Source: Saccharina japonica
Lineage: Eukaryota > Sar > Phaeophyceae > Laminariales > Laminariaceae
Assembly: GCA_008828725.1 (NCBI GenBank)
Contig: MEHQ01001058.1
Span: 262,161-326,160, forward strand
Length of the DNA stretch: 64,000 nucleotides
Direction of reading: 5' to 3'
Shown here: positions 41,170 to 53,550 of the stretch, piece after piece
How positions within the stretch are numbered: the first letter of the stretch is position 1
How the letters are laid out: each line of letters begins with the position of its first letter
Notes under the pieces: model-generated
Databases searched by the model: none
What the model was told of the DNA's origin: nothing
The model's input: the letters and a program-made list of their open reading frames with translations, nothing else
Position numbers and translations under genes: made by a program

Positions 41170-41426
41170 CAGGTAGGTGTCGCCTCTTCTCCCCTTCGGT
41201 ACGCACTTGCCTCTAATTTTATCCCGCACACCTATAACAGGGTTCAACATATTTTCCCACTGCTTGTCGATCTCCATCGATTTTTGCAAACTCGCGTTTT
41301 CATGCTTTTAACGACGGAAGGAAGCAGTCTCAGAAAATTGCCGTGTACAGTAAATTCATCCGTCAAGATTCGAACCCCACCGCAAACACCAGCAGGGAAA
41401 ACAGTCTACCGTTAGACCATAGCTTT
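41170..41426 (-). mobile_element. Diverged SINE with tRNA-like head, minus orientation
   Basis: On the minus strand the head holds box A TGGTCTAACGG (near 41410) and box B GGGGTTCGAATC (near 41365). The body matches the CGATTTTCATCGAATTTTGC-type subfamily seen at 13.2-13.4 kb, ending with the AGTCACAGGTAGG block at about 41170. Confidence 0.65.
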
Positions 41427-42565
41427 ATACTGGTAGGTCAACATAAACAATAGACGCATTATATAGACAGTAGCGCGGGTTTTGGCCTCGCATTGTTTCC
41501 TAAGAGTATTTGTTTAGCGCGGGAGGCCGGGAAGAGCGGAGAGGAGGCCGCGAAGGACAAAGGGGTGCAACAGCAGAAGCAGTATATTTTCTGCTCCTAC
41601 ACAAGAACAACGACAACAACAATAACAGCGAATAGCTGGGTAGACTGCCGTTCATGTGTCGTCTTTCTCCACCAAAAAACTCCTGACCGACTAAAAATAG
41701 CTCTACCGTAGGTACATACACTATAATAGGCAACAGGCTCCGGTGCAACACACGCGCAGCTCGGTCCCTTGTGGCAACTACCCTCCCGGACTCGAGACCG
41801 TCTTACATTGCACGCCAAGAGAAAGCCATTAATAGCCGCGGAGGAGAAAAATTCCCGCACAAAATACGAATACACTTCCATCTCCCACTCGTCCGCGACC
41901 GACTCTTTCGCCCAACCAAAGCAACAACAAAAATAAAATAACCACGTTTTGGCTTGACATTTGTGACAACAGCAAAACATGTTTTGGCTAGAAAACATTG
42001 CAGAGGAAAACATGCCTGCAGCAGGCACTCAGCAAAAAAAAAAGGGACAGGATCGATACTATACCAAGTAATAGTATTATTCCTGTTCTCTAACCAAAAT
42101 TTTCAAAACTTCAAAATTTAAAAAAATGAACAAAATTGACATCAAGTCACGTGGGGGGGGGGGGTGTCTCAATCGACGGTGCCTAGGCGTTGTCGACCTT
42201 TCCCCCGCTGCGCCTTCGCGTCTACAACTTCAAGCACCATTGGTAGAGTTTTTTATTGGTGCCAATATCTCCATGCATCCATTGGTATGTTCGTGCCAAT
42301 ATTTGCATGTATCTAAGGACTGGAGTAGAGCTCTATGTAGTCTACATTGATTGGCCCATTCGTTTTTGGTAAATCACTTTCATTTCCCATCTAAACTCGC
42401 ATGAGGCGTTACGCTCAGCGACCTTATCCTATTCCTGGTATAAAAACATAGTGTCATATCATACAATATACTTTTTTTAAGCGTCAGTACACAGGAGCTC
42501 CATCATTAGGCATTAGCAATACGTAGTACCATATATATAGCCTAACTGAGACGGCCGAGCGAGGC
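41427..42565. other. Intergenic stretch downstream of the SLC13 gene
   Basis: No recognisable exon. A G-run lies at 42153-42164. A poly(A) signal for the minus-strand gene would lie here; candidate A-rich hexamers are too many to choose from. Confidence 0.4.
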
Positions 42566-42766
42566 TCAAAACGGAAACAGTCGAGGCATCAACGAGCACC
42601 CCACGACGAGATAGATGAGAGAAAGGGGCGTCCCGAGTTTAATGAAGTCGCTGAACTTATAGCCGCCGGGGGCCCAGACCATGGTGTTTGTCTGGTAGCC
42701 GATGGGCGTGATAAACGAGGAAGAGGCCGCCATCATGACCGTCAGTACAAATGGTTTGTAGCTTAC
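42566..42766 (-). CDS. Terminal exon of an SLC13-type (SAC1/SLT-like) sodium/sulfate or dicarboxylate permease
   Basis: The 66 codons plus stop read VSYKPFVLTVMMAASSSF then ITPIGYQTNTMVWAPGGYKF, a final membrane segment LSLIYLVVGCSLMPRLFPF and TGA at 42566-42568. TPIGYQTN..V...GGY is the C-terminal signature of the SLC13/DASS permeases of the algal SAC1/SLT group, proteins of the plasma or organelle membrane that take up sulfate or related anions. The acceptor CACTCAG ends at 42767. The join to the exon at 63275-63355 (AKQLE + VSYKPF) restores the conserved order TNNAAAAL...LEVS.KPF...TPIGYQTN in phase. Exon identity is firm; substrate is inferred. Confidence 0.9.
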   Translation of the reverse strand, partial: VSYKPFVLTVMMAASSSFITPIGYQTNTMVWAPGGYKFSDFIKLGTPLSLIYLVVGCSLMPRLFPF

Positions 42767-43094
42767 CTGAGTGTTATGGGGAGAGGGGGAGGAGGGAGGG
42801 AGGGAAGGTGAGGCCCTTTTTCTCGAGACGCAGGAAGGGATGGTCTGTTCCGGCATTCGGGGGAGGGGGGGGAGGGCAGGGCGCGGCCAGTCGAGGGGGG
42901 GGGGGGTTGGGGAGTACGGTACCCGTTGGTTACGGCGACGCGGTGTTCGACTAGGCGGAAACAATACACTCGCCGGAAACACCACGTCCTCGCCTTGATC
43001 CTCATTAGCGCGTTCCTGCCCCGTCTCATATTAGGGTTAGCCTCCACGACCTTCGGGTTACTCCACCCGCTTCCGGTGGGTATGCCTGGGCCGG

Positions 43095-44239
43095 TGTGTC
43101 CCACTCAGTATATTACCTCACACGCCACAGCGCTAAAGTAAGCGGGCTGTTACTAATCACCCTCAGCGGGATGTCGCTCGGAAGGCTGTGTGGCGTGTAC
43201 CTCCGCTGCTAATTATCGTCAGGACAAACCTACAATCGTGCATAGGCGGTCCAAGCATTTCGGGGTTCGACTGCATTCCTGATAGGGTACCGTCGTTGCC
43301 CGCGCTTGTGCGGCTCTGCTACATCTCAACGACGCATGATTATGTCACAAGGGCCTGGTCTTTTCCATGTCGGCAGTTTTTTGTCAATACAAGTACAGCA
43401 GCCGCTGGCATAGAGCCGTGAGCCGCCTGTAGGTCGTATCGTGTACTTCATTATCTCGACAAAAGGGAAAACCAAACAAACAAAAACTAACGGTAAAGAG
43501 AGATCTCGGGGAAAAATTGAGCGGTTTGGTGGGGTTCCGTCGCATGAAACATGATAACTGACTCCACACTCTGAAACTTCCACACAGCTCGATACGCTGC
43601 TACTGTGCTCTGTAAGCTATGTCAGATGACTGCGTTATCGACAGCAAATCGATAGGCTACTGCCCACTATCACACTGCGGCAGTGCATGCCAATCTCTGA
43701 CACGGCCCCTCGATGGAGGAGGCGCAATCAGTACTCCGTACATGATCGATTTTGAGTACGGAAACCAACTTAGTCAACCGGAACCTATGCCGATAAGTTC
43801 TCGGAAAGTTCCAACTCTCGGTACTTGGTTGATGTAAAGCCCTGTACTTTAGTCGTCTACATATTTACCTGTGGAATATGTTGCTGGGTCGCAACAAACT
43901 TTTAGTACCCCCTTGCCTCGTCGAAACAACACCAACCGTTCCTGTATCGCTGCCGACGGGTACTCAATAATTATACAGCTAACGCAACAACTACAACGCA
44001 TATCCTGGCAACGTAAAGGTATACTGCTTCTGTGACAGGTTTGAAGCATAGACGAGCATACAAACCGAAACAATACCACACGCAGACCTTGAATCTCGTA
44101 TTGGGCTCATACACATATAACAGACGGACATACCATGTACTTTTACATCATTGTGTACGCTAAATACTACGCCGATACTGGCCATACGTTTTACTTTTGA
44201 AAGGACACCCAGTCGATCAAGTATATCGATAACTATCAT
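43095..44239 (-). mobile_element. LTR-like unit A, copy 1
   Basis: The unit runs from AGTATATTACCTCACACG at about 43095 to the start of unit B. It recurs inverted at 55408-56525, direct at 56625-57674 and, much diverged, at about 61700-62300. The last flanks the gag leader on the other side, so A behaves as the long terminal repeat of the element (element sense is the minus strand here). The inner part from about 43458 is nearly identical between copies 1-3, but the outer ~300 bases are diverged. Target-site duplication and exact TG...CA ends could not be fixed by eye. Confidence 0.6.
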
Positions 44240-46092
44240 ATGTATAGTTATGTTTGTGAAATTTTCGCACTTTTCGCAACTTTTCTCTTCGCGCGAGCGC
44301 TTTTCGGCAAAACGCTAAGTACCCCGACACGGGAGGCCCGGCCGGACACATTGGTCGGGGTTTGGGCTCGATCCGAGCTCTGTGGCTCGCGTGGCGGGCG
44401 CTCAAAGTTCTTTTTCCCGCGGGAGTGGATAAGACGATTTCCCGGGTTTCTCTGCGTGAGGCCCTGTTTTCGTTCAGTCGTGCGTTTTTTGTGCGTTTCT
44501 TGCAGAGAGCACGGGGAGCACACACGAACAGCAGCAGCACCGCAGAGAGCGTGTTACAAACAGTACAACCTCAATGTTACAACCCTGCCGCCCAGCAGCA
44601 GCAGCAGCAGCAGGCATTACACCATGCATGCGCGTGCCTCAGATCCGTGCTGTACCGCGACGAGTTGCTTTTGTCGAAGCCTGCGATTTTCCGAGTCATG
44701 GTAACATACCTGCAGATCGATGCTCATGTACGAATTCTCCGCTGTCCCAAAGTGTAAGAAACTTTTGTTCATTAAAACTCTATATAAACGGACGTTACTT
44801 TTCCGGACAGAGTGGTGATACAACACTGTGCGCCTCGAAGACAGATCTGTGATGTGCTCTGTTGTTGCTACGAGTAGTTTCTTTCATAGGAGCCAGCAAT
44901 CCGTCACCAAACGACACCACCACCACCACTCTTCTGCCCGCTGCTTGGGCTCCATGTGTCATGCGTACGTGCCAGAATAACGCCCATCTGCGCTGTAGTG
45001 CTGTGGCTAGCTGTGTCTATCGGAGCCTACCGTCCATAATCCACACCATCTATCTACCCTTTTCTGTTCTGCTGCTGCTGTGTGTGTGACAGAGCCACGC
45101 CCACTCTGACCGGAAATGAATGACCGCTTTTGAATACCACGATACATCAAACAACATGCATTGAACACAAGCAACGCCACAGCCCCGGCTAGAAGCACAA
45201 GCAGCAGACGTGCCTGTGGCGGATCCACCGTATACTGCTGTGGCTATTAATTAGTGGTTGCTTCATCGCAGGCTCGCATCCGTCATCAGGCACCACTACC
45301 TCTCTCTCTTCTGCTGTTGTTGCTTGCTGCTGTGCTTGCATCATGTATGTGCGGCCTGTCGTGTGTCTGACGCGGGCCGCGACAAATAATCGTGTAGCAG
45401 TAAGGAAAATGTATCTTTNAAAAANTATAGGCAAACGGTCACCATGCACGATTTTATGCTTGAAGGCTTGAGTTCGATCCTTGGTGATGACTATGATACT
45501 TTTTTTTGTAATGTACGTAACCCAGACCCCCATAATATAAGACAGGAAGCACACAAAAACCAAGTGGATTTCTTAGGCAGATGTGGTCGACAGTTCCAGC
45601 CCCTTCTTCGGTGCATCCTTTTCTACTTCTTCTGCAAATATTTATATTATCTCACCACTACTGTACGAGTACTGTGTTCCGTGTGTCACGTGTGCGTGCG
45701 TGTGCGGTGTGTGCCGTGTCATGCGTGTGTGTGCAGCGTGTCATGCTTTACGAGTCTTTTCAAACGTTTTTTTTGTCGGGAGTCCTCTCTCTCGGTTTTG
45801 TGCGGGATAGACCTTTCTTTACCTTGAGCGCCACAACAATTAACTATGTTACGAGTATTTTATTATATTGACAAATACGTTTGACGGGATGATTCACCAA
45901 TCTCTAAGAACGATCGAGTCAATAGTAACGGTTCCACCACATTTCCGGGTATGTTTTATCTCCAAAAATGCAGGTGTTGTAGTTCTAAAAAGGTCTACTT
46001 CTATTTATGAATCGCAATACGAGGATATTTCGTAACATGTATAAATATGCATGTGCTATTAATACGTACCAGGTATACTATATGATATATGT
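44240..46092 (-). mobile_element. Unit B of the retroelement, copy 1 (1.85 kb)
   Basis: B lies between the LTR-like A and the gag region C, in the place of pol in a copia element, but no protease, integrase or RT motif is seen. On the element-sense strand it holds a 73-codon frame at 45007-45228 (MDPPQARLLLVLLAGAVALL, then VFNACCLMYRGI) with one strong membrane segment, preceded in another frame by ERE..VPDDGCEPAMKQPLIN. A tRNA-like box B (GAGTTCGATCC) lies at about 45470. Two Ns are at 45419 and 45425. Tandem with copy 2; the period is 1853. Confidence 0.65.
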
Positions 46093-47930
46093 ATGTATAG
46101 TTATGTTTGTGAAATTTTCGCACTTTTCGCAACTTTTCTCTTCGCGCGAGCGCTTTTCGGCAAAACGCTAAGTACCCCGACACGGGAGGCCCGGCCGGAC
46201 ACATTGGTCGGGGTTTGGGCTCGATCCGAGCTCTGTGGCTCGCGTGGCGGGCGCTCAAAGTTCTTTTTCCCGCGGGAGTGGATAAGACGATTTCCCGGGT
46301 TTCTCTGCGTGAGGCCCTGTTTTCGTTCAGTCGTGCGTTTTTTGTGCGTTTCTTGCAGAGAGCACGGGGAGCACACACGAACAGCAGCAGCACCGCAGAG
46401 AGCGTGTTACAAACAATACAACCTCAATGTTACAACCCTGCCGCCCAGCAGCAGCAGCAGCAGCAGGCATTACACCATGCATGCGCGTGCCTCAGATCCG
46501 TGCTGTACCGTGACGAGTTGCTTTTGTCGAAGCCTGCGATTTTCCGAGTCATGGTAACATACCTGCAGATCGATGCTCATGTACGAATTCTCCGCTGTCC
46601 CAAAGTGTAAGAAACTTTTGTTCATTAAAACTCTATATAAACGGACGTTACTTTTCCGGACAGAGTGGTGATACAACACTGTGCGCCTCGAAGGCAGATC
46701 TGTGATGTGCTCTGTTGTTGCTACGAGTAGTTTCTTTCATAGGAGCCAGCAATCCGTCACCAAACGACACCACCACCACCACTCTTCTGCCCGCTGCTTG
46801 GGCTCCATGTGTCATGCGTACGTGCCAGAATAACGCCCATCTGCGCTGTAGTGCTGTGGCTAGCTGTGTCTATCGGAGCCTACCGTCCATAATCCACACC
46901 ATCTATCTACCCTTTTCTGTTCTGCTGCTGCTGTGTGTGTGACAGAGCCACGCCCACTCTGACCGGAAATGAATGACCGCTTTTGAATACCACGATACAT
47001 CAAACAACATGCATTGAACACAAGCAACGCCACAGCCCCGGCTAGAAGCACAAGCAGCAGACGTGCCTGTGGCGGATCCACCGTATACTGCTGTGGCTAT
47101 TAATTAGTGGTTGCTTCATCGCAGGCTCGCATCCGTCATCAGGCACCACTACCTCTCTCTCTTCTGCTGTTGTTGCTTGCTGCTGTGCTTGCATCATGTA
47201 TGTGCGGCCTGTCGTGTGTCTGGCCGCGACAAATAATCGTAATGGAAAATGTATCGTTGAAAATATAGGCAAACGGTCACCATGCACGATTTTATGCTTG
47301 AAGGCTTGAGTTCGATCCTTGGTGATGACTATGATACTTTTTTTTGTATTGTACGTAACCCAGACCCCCATAATATAAGACAGGAAGCACACAAAAACCA
47401 AGTGGATTTCTTAGGCAGATGTGGTCGACAGTTCCAGCCCCTTCTTCGGTGCATCCTTTTCTACTTCTTCTGCAAATATTTATATTATCTCACCACTACT
47501 GTACGAGTACTGTGTTCCGTGTGTCACGTGTGCGTGCGTGTGCGGTGTGTGCCGTGTCATGCGTGTGTGTGCAGCGTGTCATGCTTTACGAGTCTTTTCA
47601 AACGTTTTTTTTGTCGGGAGTCCTCTCTCTCGGTTTTGTGCGGGATAGACCTTTCTTTACCTTGAGCGCCACAACAATTAACTATGTTACGAGTATTTTA
47701 TTATATTGACAAATACGTTTGNCGGGATGATTCACCAATCTCTAAGAACGATCGAGTCAATAGTAACGGTTCCACCACATTTCCGGGTATGTTTTATCTC
47801 CAAAAATGCAGGTGTTGTAGTTCTAAAAAGGTCTACTTCTATTTATGAATCGCAATACGAGGATATTTCGTAACATGTATAAATATGCATGTGCTATTAA
47901 TACGTACCAGGTATACTATATGATATATAT
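46093..47930 (-). mobile_element. Unit B, copy 2, tandem with copy 1
   Basis: Direct repeat of copy 1 with few substitutions and a ~15-base deletion around 47221-47240 (GACGCGGGCCGCG shortened to GGCCGCG, with the following GTAGCAGTAAGG shortened). The 73-codon membrane frame is intact at 46860-47081 (-). A single N lies at 47722. It runs directly into unit C. Confidence 0.65.
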
Positions 47931-48339
47931 GCGTATGATACAATATCGCATGCTGCTGTTGTTTTAATATTAATAGTAGGTTTTCGATTCGCCCTTGCGC
48001 CACTCCCCCAGGCACGTCCCGGAGGGGAACCTTGTCGATTTTATAAAACACAATCCGTACTACTGTAGTATACCGTTTTGTTGTAGTGCCTCAAGTGTGC
48101 ATGGACACTTGCATACAGGTTTGTGTTACGTAGGGAGAAGGGCAAGAAGTAATACTAGTGATACTAAAATGAACAACTACATTTCAAAAACGAACAGTAT
48201 TTTTTAAAGGCCAGTTTGCTGACTAAAACAAAATAGAAGAAAAAAAAAACAGCCACGTACCACGTGTCTGTCCCACCCTCGTGCAAATAACATGCGTGAT
48301 GCCAAAACAACAACAACAACAAAAACCTTGCCGTCAAGG

Positions 48340-48830
48340 TGGTGCGACCCCAGGCGATGCAGACGTCCTCTTGACGATCCAGCTGGTGATGGGGCAGCAA
48401 TCCCAGAAACGATGTTCGCCCAGTCCCAAACGACGATGATGTTGCGGCGACCCCAGAAACGATGTTCCGGGTACAGTCCCAAACGTTGATCATGTTCAGA
48501 GACCCCAGAAGCGACGTCCCCGCAGTCCTAAAAGGTCGATGATGATGCGGCAATCCCAGAAGGCGTTCTTCCTCGGTAGTCCCATAATATGGTACTTTGG
48601 CCCGATCCCGAAAGACACGACCCCACGCTGCTGTTGCGGCGACTCCAGAAGCTCCGGCAGTCCCGAACGGACGATGCTATAGCGACGACGGAAGGTGTTT
48701 TTTCCAGCGATCCCAGGCGAAGATGTTTGCGGTGATCCCGTCGAAAGTCTCCCCGGCGACCCCGTGTTGATACGATGCCCCGACAGCCCATGACAATCGT
48801 GATTCTGCTCTAGCGACCCACCCCAGGTAG
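48340..48830. repeat. Decayed ~50-bp minisatellite in unit C, copy 1
   Basis: Irregular units contain phrases such as CCCAGAAACGATGTTC, GCGGCGACCCCAGAAACGAT and CAGTCCCAAACG..GATGATG, recurring about nine times with heavy drift. It is mirrored at 50840-51305 and repeated at 59945-60410. Confidence 0.75.
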
Positions 48831-48869
48831 GTGGCGACCCGGCGGCGCAGTTTCACGAGCAAAAATTCA

Positions 48870-49800
48870 AAGACCTGGTCGGAAGTCGTCATCGAAGTTG
48901 TATGTTGATTTCTCGCCGGCGTCCGTGGGGCGGGTTTGGGTACTGATCACGGTCGCCGTGTCTGGGCGACCCGTCTGCAGGCGCGGCGCTCCTTGCATGT
49001 AGCACTCTCGGTCGATGCGCATTGTCGTCTTGTGCACAGTAGTACATCGCATTTTACTAGCGCCACCCCGCGATCCAGCCTTCATCTGTCCAGCGGGGTT
49101 GTTCCTTCTCCCGCAGGCCTTGTCAGGCACGGCGCAGCCGATCTGGTAGTGCCCCGGCCTTACCGCAGTTGTGGCAGATGATGATGGTGATGCTGGGTTC
49201 GTGTGCTGGCTCCGCCAACATGACTGTACCACGCCCCGCGATACGTCTACCCTTGCCATTGCAGTGCGACAAATCGTCCAAGTACAGATGCTGCATGCAA
49301 GCCTAGATATTCGGCAGGTCAAAGTCGGGGTATCTGTATGTCGTCAGCTTGATGCCTCTGTGCCTATCCGGGAGGCCTTGAACGACGATGTCTGCGAAGT
49401 TTCGCTCGGTAACACCAGTCGGCCGCGAAGACGTTTTGGTTACATCACGTAGTTGTCGGGGTCCTCGTCTGGCTCCATAGTTCTAGCCGCGAGGGGCGCC
49501 TGTAGTGCGCGAATGGTCTCGTTTGTGCCCCTTAGATACTTGGACTTGAGTTCCTCTATCGCCTTCTGCCTGTCGCCACGGGTCCCACGTTCGTCTTAGG
49601 CGTGGATGGCCACCAGGAGAGCCGCCGCCTTGTCCGTCACTAAGTACAAGATCGCATACAGGTCCTGATTGGCGAGGTCGAATGCGGCCTGCCGTTTCAG
49701 GAGGCCCCCGCCAGGAGTGTACAGCACCCCTCGTTCGTTTCAGCTTGATCCATTTCCTCAATGGGTCCGGACTGACCTCCGATCACGACAAATATACCAG
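48870..49800 (-). pseudogene. Ty1/copia-like gag, frameshifted, copy 1
   Basis: Element-sense reading gives FDLANQDLYAILYLVTDKAA, a KAIEELKSKYLRGTNETIRA-like block, the copia gag hallmark DEDPDNYV, and a zinc knuckle CHNCGKAG/HYQIGC (C-x2-C-x4-H-x4-C) at 49134-49176. Then come VHKTT...ECYMQGAPRLQTG and the FDDDF end. The HKTT..C block after the knuckle is typical of stramenopile copia elements, which is established knowledge recalled without a search. In-frame stops and several frameshifts break the ORF, including one extra base inside the zinc knuckle. No pol follows, so the element is non-autonomous as well as dead in gag. Confidence 0.8.
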
Positions 49801-49841
49801 GGTATTATACGCTGAGGACCNGGTCCTCAGCGTATAATACC
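49801..49841. repeat. Centre of the large palindrome, with a single N
   Basis: GGTATTATACGCTGAGGACC, then N at 49821, then the exact reverse complement. There is no spacer. Everything to 43.1 kb on the left reappears inverted up to 56.5 kb on the right. Confidence 0.95.
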
Positions 49842-51712
49842 CTGGTATATTTGTCGTGATCGGAGGTCAGTCCGGACCCATTGAGGAAATGGATCAAGCT
49901 GAAACGAACGAGGGGTGCTGTACACTCCTGGCGGGGGCCTCCTGAAACGGCAGGCCGCATTCGACCTCGCCAATCAGGACCTGTATGCGATCTTGTACTT
50001 AGTGACGGACAAGGCGGCGGCTCTCCTGGTGGCCATCCACGCCTAAGACNGAACGTGGGACCCGTGGCGACAGGCAGAAGGCGATAGAGGAACTCAAGTC
50101 CAAGTATCTAAGGGGCACAAACGAGACCATTCGCGCACTACAGGCGCCCCTCGCGGCTAGAACTATGGAGCCAGACGAGGACCCCGACAACTACGTGATG
50201 TAACCAAAACGTCTTCGCGGCCGACTGGTGTTACCGAGCGAAACTTCGCAGACATCGTCGTTCAAGGCCTCCCGGATAGGCACAGAGGCATCAAGCTGAC
50301 GACATACAGATACCCCGACTTTGACCTGCCGAATATCTAGGCTTGCATGCAGCATCTGTACTTGGACGATTTGTCGCACTGCAATGGCAAGGGTAGACGT
50401 ATCGCGGGGCGTGGTACAGTCATGTTGGCGGAGCCAGCACACGAACCCAGCATCACCATCATCATCTGCCACAACTGCGGTAAGGCCGGGGCACTACCAG
50501 ATCGGCTGCGCCGTGCCTGACAAGGCCTGCGGGAGAAGGAACAACCCCGCTGGACAGATGAAGGCTGGATCGCGGGGTGGCGCTAGTAAAATGCGATGTA
50601 CTACTGTGCACAAGACGACAATGCGCATCGACCGAGAGTGCTACATGCAAGGAGCGCCGCGCCTGCAGACGGGTCGCCCAGACACGGCGACCGTGATCAG
50701 TACCCAAACCCGCCCCACGGACGCCGGCGAGAAATCAACATACAACTTCGATGACGACTTCCGACCAGGTCTTTGAATTTTTGCTCGTGAAACTGCGCCG
50801 CCGGGTCGCCACCTACCTGGGGTGGGTCGCTAGAGCAGAATCACGATTGTCATGGGCTGTCGGGGCATCGTATCAACACGGGGTCGCCGGGGAGACTTTC
50901 GACGGGATCACCGCAAACATCTTCGCCTGGGATCGCTGGAAAAAACACCTTCCGTCGTCGCTATAGCATCGTCCGTTCGGGACTGCCGGAGCTTCTGGAG
51001 TCGCCGCAACAGCAGCGTGGGGTCGTGTCTTTCGGGATCGGGCCAAAGTACCATATTATGGGACTACCGAGGAAGAACGCCTTCTGGGATTGCCGCATCA
51101 TCATCGACCTTTTAGGACTGCGGGGACGTCGCTTCTGGGGTCTCTGAACATGATCAACGTTTGGGACTGTACCCGGAACATCGTTTCTGGGGTCGCCGCA
51201 ACATCATCGTCGTTTGGGACTGGGCGAACATCGTTTCTGGGATTGCTGCCCCATCACCAGCTGGATCGTCAAGAGGACGTCTGCATCGCCTGGGGTCGCA
51301 CCACCTTGACGGCAAGGTTTTTGTTGTTGTTGTTGTTTTGGCATCACGCATGTTATTTGCACGAGGGTGGGACAGACACGTGGTACGTGGCTGTTTTTTT
51401 TTTCTTCTATTTTGTTTTAGTCAGCAAACTGGCCTTTAAAAAATACTGTTCGTTTTTGAAATGTAGTTGTTCATTTTAGTATCACTAGTATTACTTCTTG
51501 CCCTTCTCCCTACGTAACACAAACCTGTATGCAAGTGTCCATGCACACTTGAGGCACTACAACAAAACGGTATACTACAGTAGTACGGATTGTGTTTTAT
51601 AAAATCGACAAGGTTCCCCTCCGGGACGTGCCTGGGGGAGTGGCGCAAGGGCGAATCGAAAACCTACTATTAATATTAAAACAACAGCAGCATGCGATAT
51701 TGTATCATACGC
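49822..51712 (+). mobile_element. Unit C, copy 2 (inverted)
   Basis: Mirror image of copy 1. Differences seen are one extra N at 50050 and otherwise near-perfect identity. An N at 51921, just beyond in unit B, mirrors the one at 47722. Confidence 0.75.
49842..50775 (+). pseudogene. Ty1/copia-like gag, frameshifted, copy 2
   Basis: Plus-strand mirror of copy 1. The zinc knuckle spans 50467-50509: 43 bases for 14 codons, so one base too many. Stops after AIHA (50043) and DLPNI (50338) and the knuckle frameshift are the same as in the other copies. The inactivation therefore pre-dates the multiplication of the copies. Confidence 0.8.
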
Positions 51713-53550
51713 ATATATATCATATAGTATACCTGGTACGTATTAATAGCACATGCATATTTATACATGTTACGAAATATCCTCGTATTGCGATTCATAA
51801 ATAGAAGTAGACCTTTTTAGAACTACAACACCTGCATTTTTGGAGATAAAACATACCCGGAAATGTGGTGGAACCGTTACTATTGACTCGATCGTTCTTA
51901 GAGATTGGTGAATCATCCCGNCAAACGTATTTGTCAATATAATAAAATACTCGTAACATAGTTAATTGTTGTGGCGCTCAAGGTAAAGAAAGCTCTATCC
52001 CGCACAAAACCGAGAGAGAGGACTCCCGACAAAAAAAACGTTTGAAAAGACTCGTAAAGCATGACACGCTGCACACACACGCATGACACGGCACACACCG
52101 CACACGCACGCACACGTGACACACGGAACACAGTACTCGTACAGTAGTGGTGAGATAATATAAATATTTGCAGAAGAAGTAGAAAAGGATGCACCGAAGA
52201 AGGGGCTGGAACTGTCGACCACATCTGCCTAAGAAATCCACTTGGTTTTTGTGTGCTTCCTGTCTTATATTATGGGGGTCTGGGTTACGTACATTACAAA
52301 AAAAAGTATCATAGTCATCACCAAGGATCGAACTCAAGCCTTCAAGCATAAAATCGTGCATGGTGACCGTTTGCCTATATTTTCAACGATACATTTTCCA
52401 TTACGATTATTTGTCGCGGCCCGCGTCAGACACACGACAGGCCGCACATACATGATGCAAGCACAGCAGCAAGCAACAACAGCAGAAGAGAGAGAGGTAG
52501 TGGTGCCTGATGACGGATGCGAGCCTGCGATGAAGCAACCACTAATTAATAGCCACAGCAGTATACGGTGGATCCGCCACAGGCACGTCTGCTGCTTGTG
52601 CTTCTAGCCGGGGCTGTGGCGTTGCTTGTGTTCAATGCATGTTGTTTGATGTATCGTGGTATTCAAAAGCGGTCATTCATTTCCGGTCAGAGTGGGCGTG
52701 GCTCTGTCACACACACAGCAGCAGCAGAACAGAAAAGGGTAGATAGATGGTGTGGATTATGGACGGTAGGCTCCGATAGACACAGCTAGCCACAGCACTA
52801 CAGCGCAGATGGGCGTTATTCTGGCACGTACGCATGACACATGGAGCCCAAGCAGCGGGCAGAAGAGTGGTGGTGGTGGTGTCGTTTGGTGACGGATTGC
52901 TGGCTCCTATGAAAGAAACTACTCGTAGCAACAACAGAGCACATCACAGATCTGCCTTCGAGGCGCACAGTGTTGTATCACCACTCTGTCCGGAAAAGTA
53001 ACGTCCGTTTATATAGAGTTTTAATGAACAAAAGTTTCTTACACTTTGGGACAGCGGAGAATTCGTACATGAGCATCGATCTGCAGGTATGTTACCATGA
53101 CTCGGAAAATCGCAGGCTTCGACAAAAGCAACTCGTCACGGTACAGCACGGATCTGAGGCACGCGCATGCATGGTGTAATGCCTGCTGCTGCTGCTGCTG
53201 CTGGGCGGCAGGGTTGTAACATTGAGGTTGTATTGTTTGTAACACGCTCTCTGCGGTGCTGCTGCTGTTCGTGTGTGCTCCCCGTGCTCTCTGCAAGAAA
53301 CGCACAAAAAACGCACGACTGAACGAAAACAGGGCCTCACGCAGAGAAACCCGGGAAATCGTCTTATCCACTCCCGCGGGAAAAAGAACTTTGAGCACCC
53401 GCCACGCGAGCTACAGAGCTCGGATCGAGCCCAAACCTCGACCAATGTGTCCGGCCGGGCCTCCCGTGTCGGGGTACTTAGCGTTTTGCCGAAAAGCGCC
53501 CGCGCAAAGAGAAAAGTTGCGAAAAGTGCGAAAATTTCACAAACATAACT
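51713..53550 (+). mobile_element. Unit B, copy 3 (inverted)
   Basis: Mirror of 46093-47930, with real differences. Examples are AAAGCTCTATCCCG for AAAGGTCTATCCCG near 51990, and several substitutions at 53395-53510 (GAGCACCCGCC, GCGCCCGCGCAAAGAG). The 73-codon membrane frame is at 52568-52789 (+). Confidence 0.65.

Larger units (their letters stand above)
47931..49820 (-). mobile_element. Unit C: gag region plus minisatellite, copy 1
   Basis: On the minus strand, from the palindrome centre: short leader, gag remnant (49800 to 48870), then a decayed minisatellite (about 48830 to 48340) and an AT-rich end joining B. It ends abruptly at the palindrome centre, within the leader that continues in copy 3 beyond 61421. 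Confidence 0.7.

Noticed and set aside
44240-44704. A 154-codon frame (MYSYVCEIF...) and overlapping frames conserved in all B units
   Set aside because: Several frames on both strands are equally conserved, no domain is seen, and the copies are near-identical, so conservation is not evidence of coding.
45440-45495. tRNA-like segment in unit B with GTTCGATCC and GTCACCA/TGGTGAT ends
   Set aside because: Too short for a cloverleaf, with a weak T-stem and no clear box A; kept only as a remark in unit B.
49171-49452. A 93-codon plus-strand frame conserved at 49171, 50191 (inverted) and 60776
   Set aside because: It is antisense to the gag remnant; its conservation only reflects the recent duplication of unit C.
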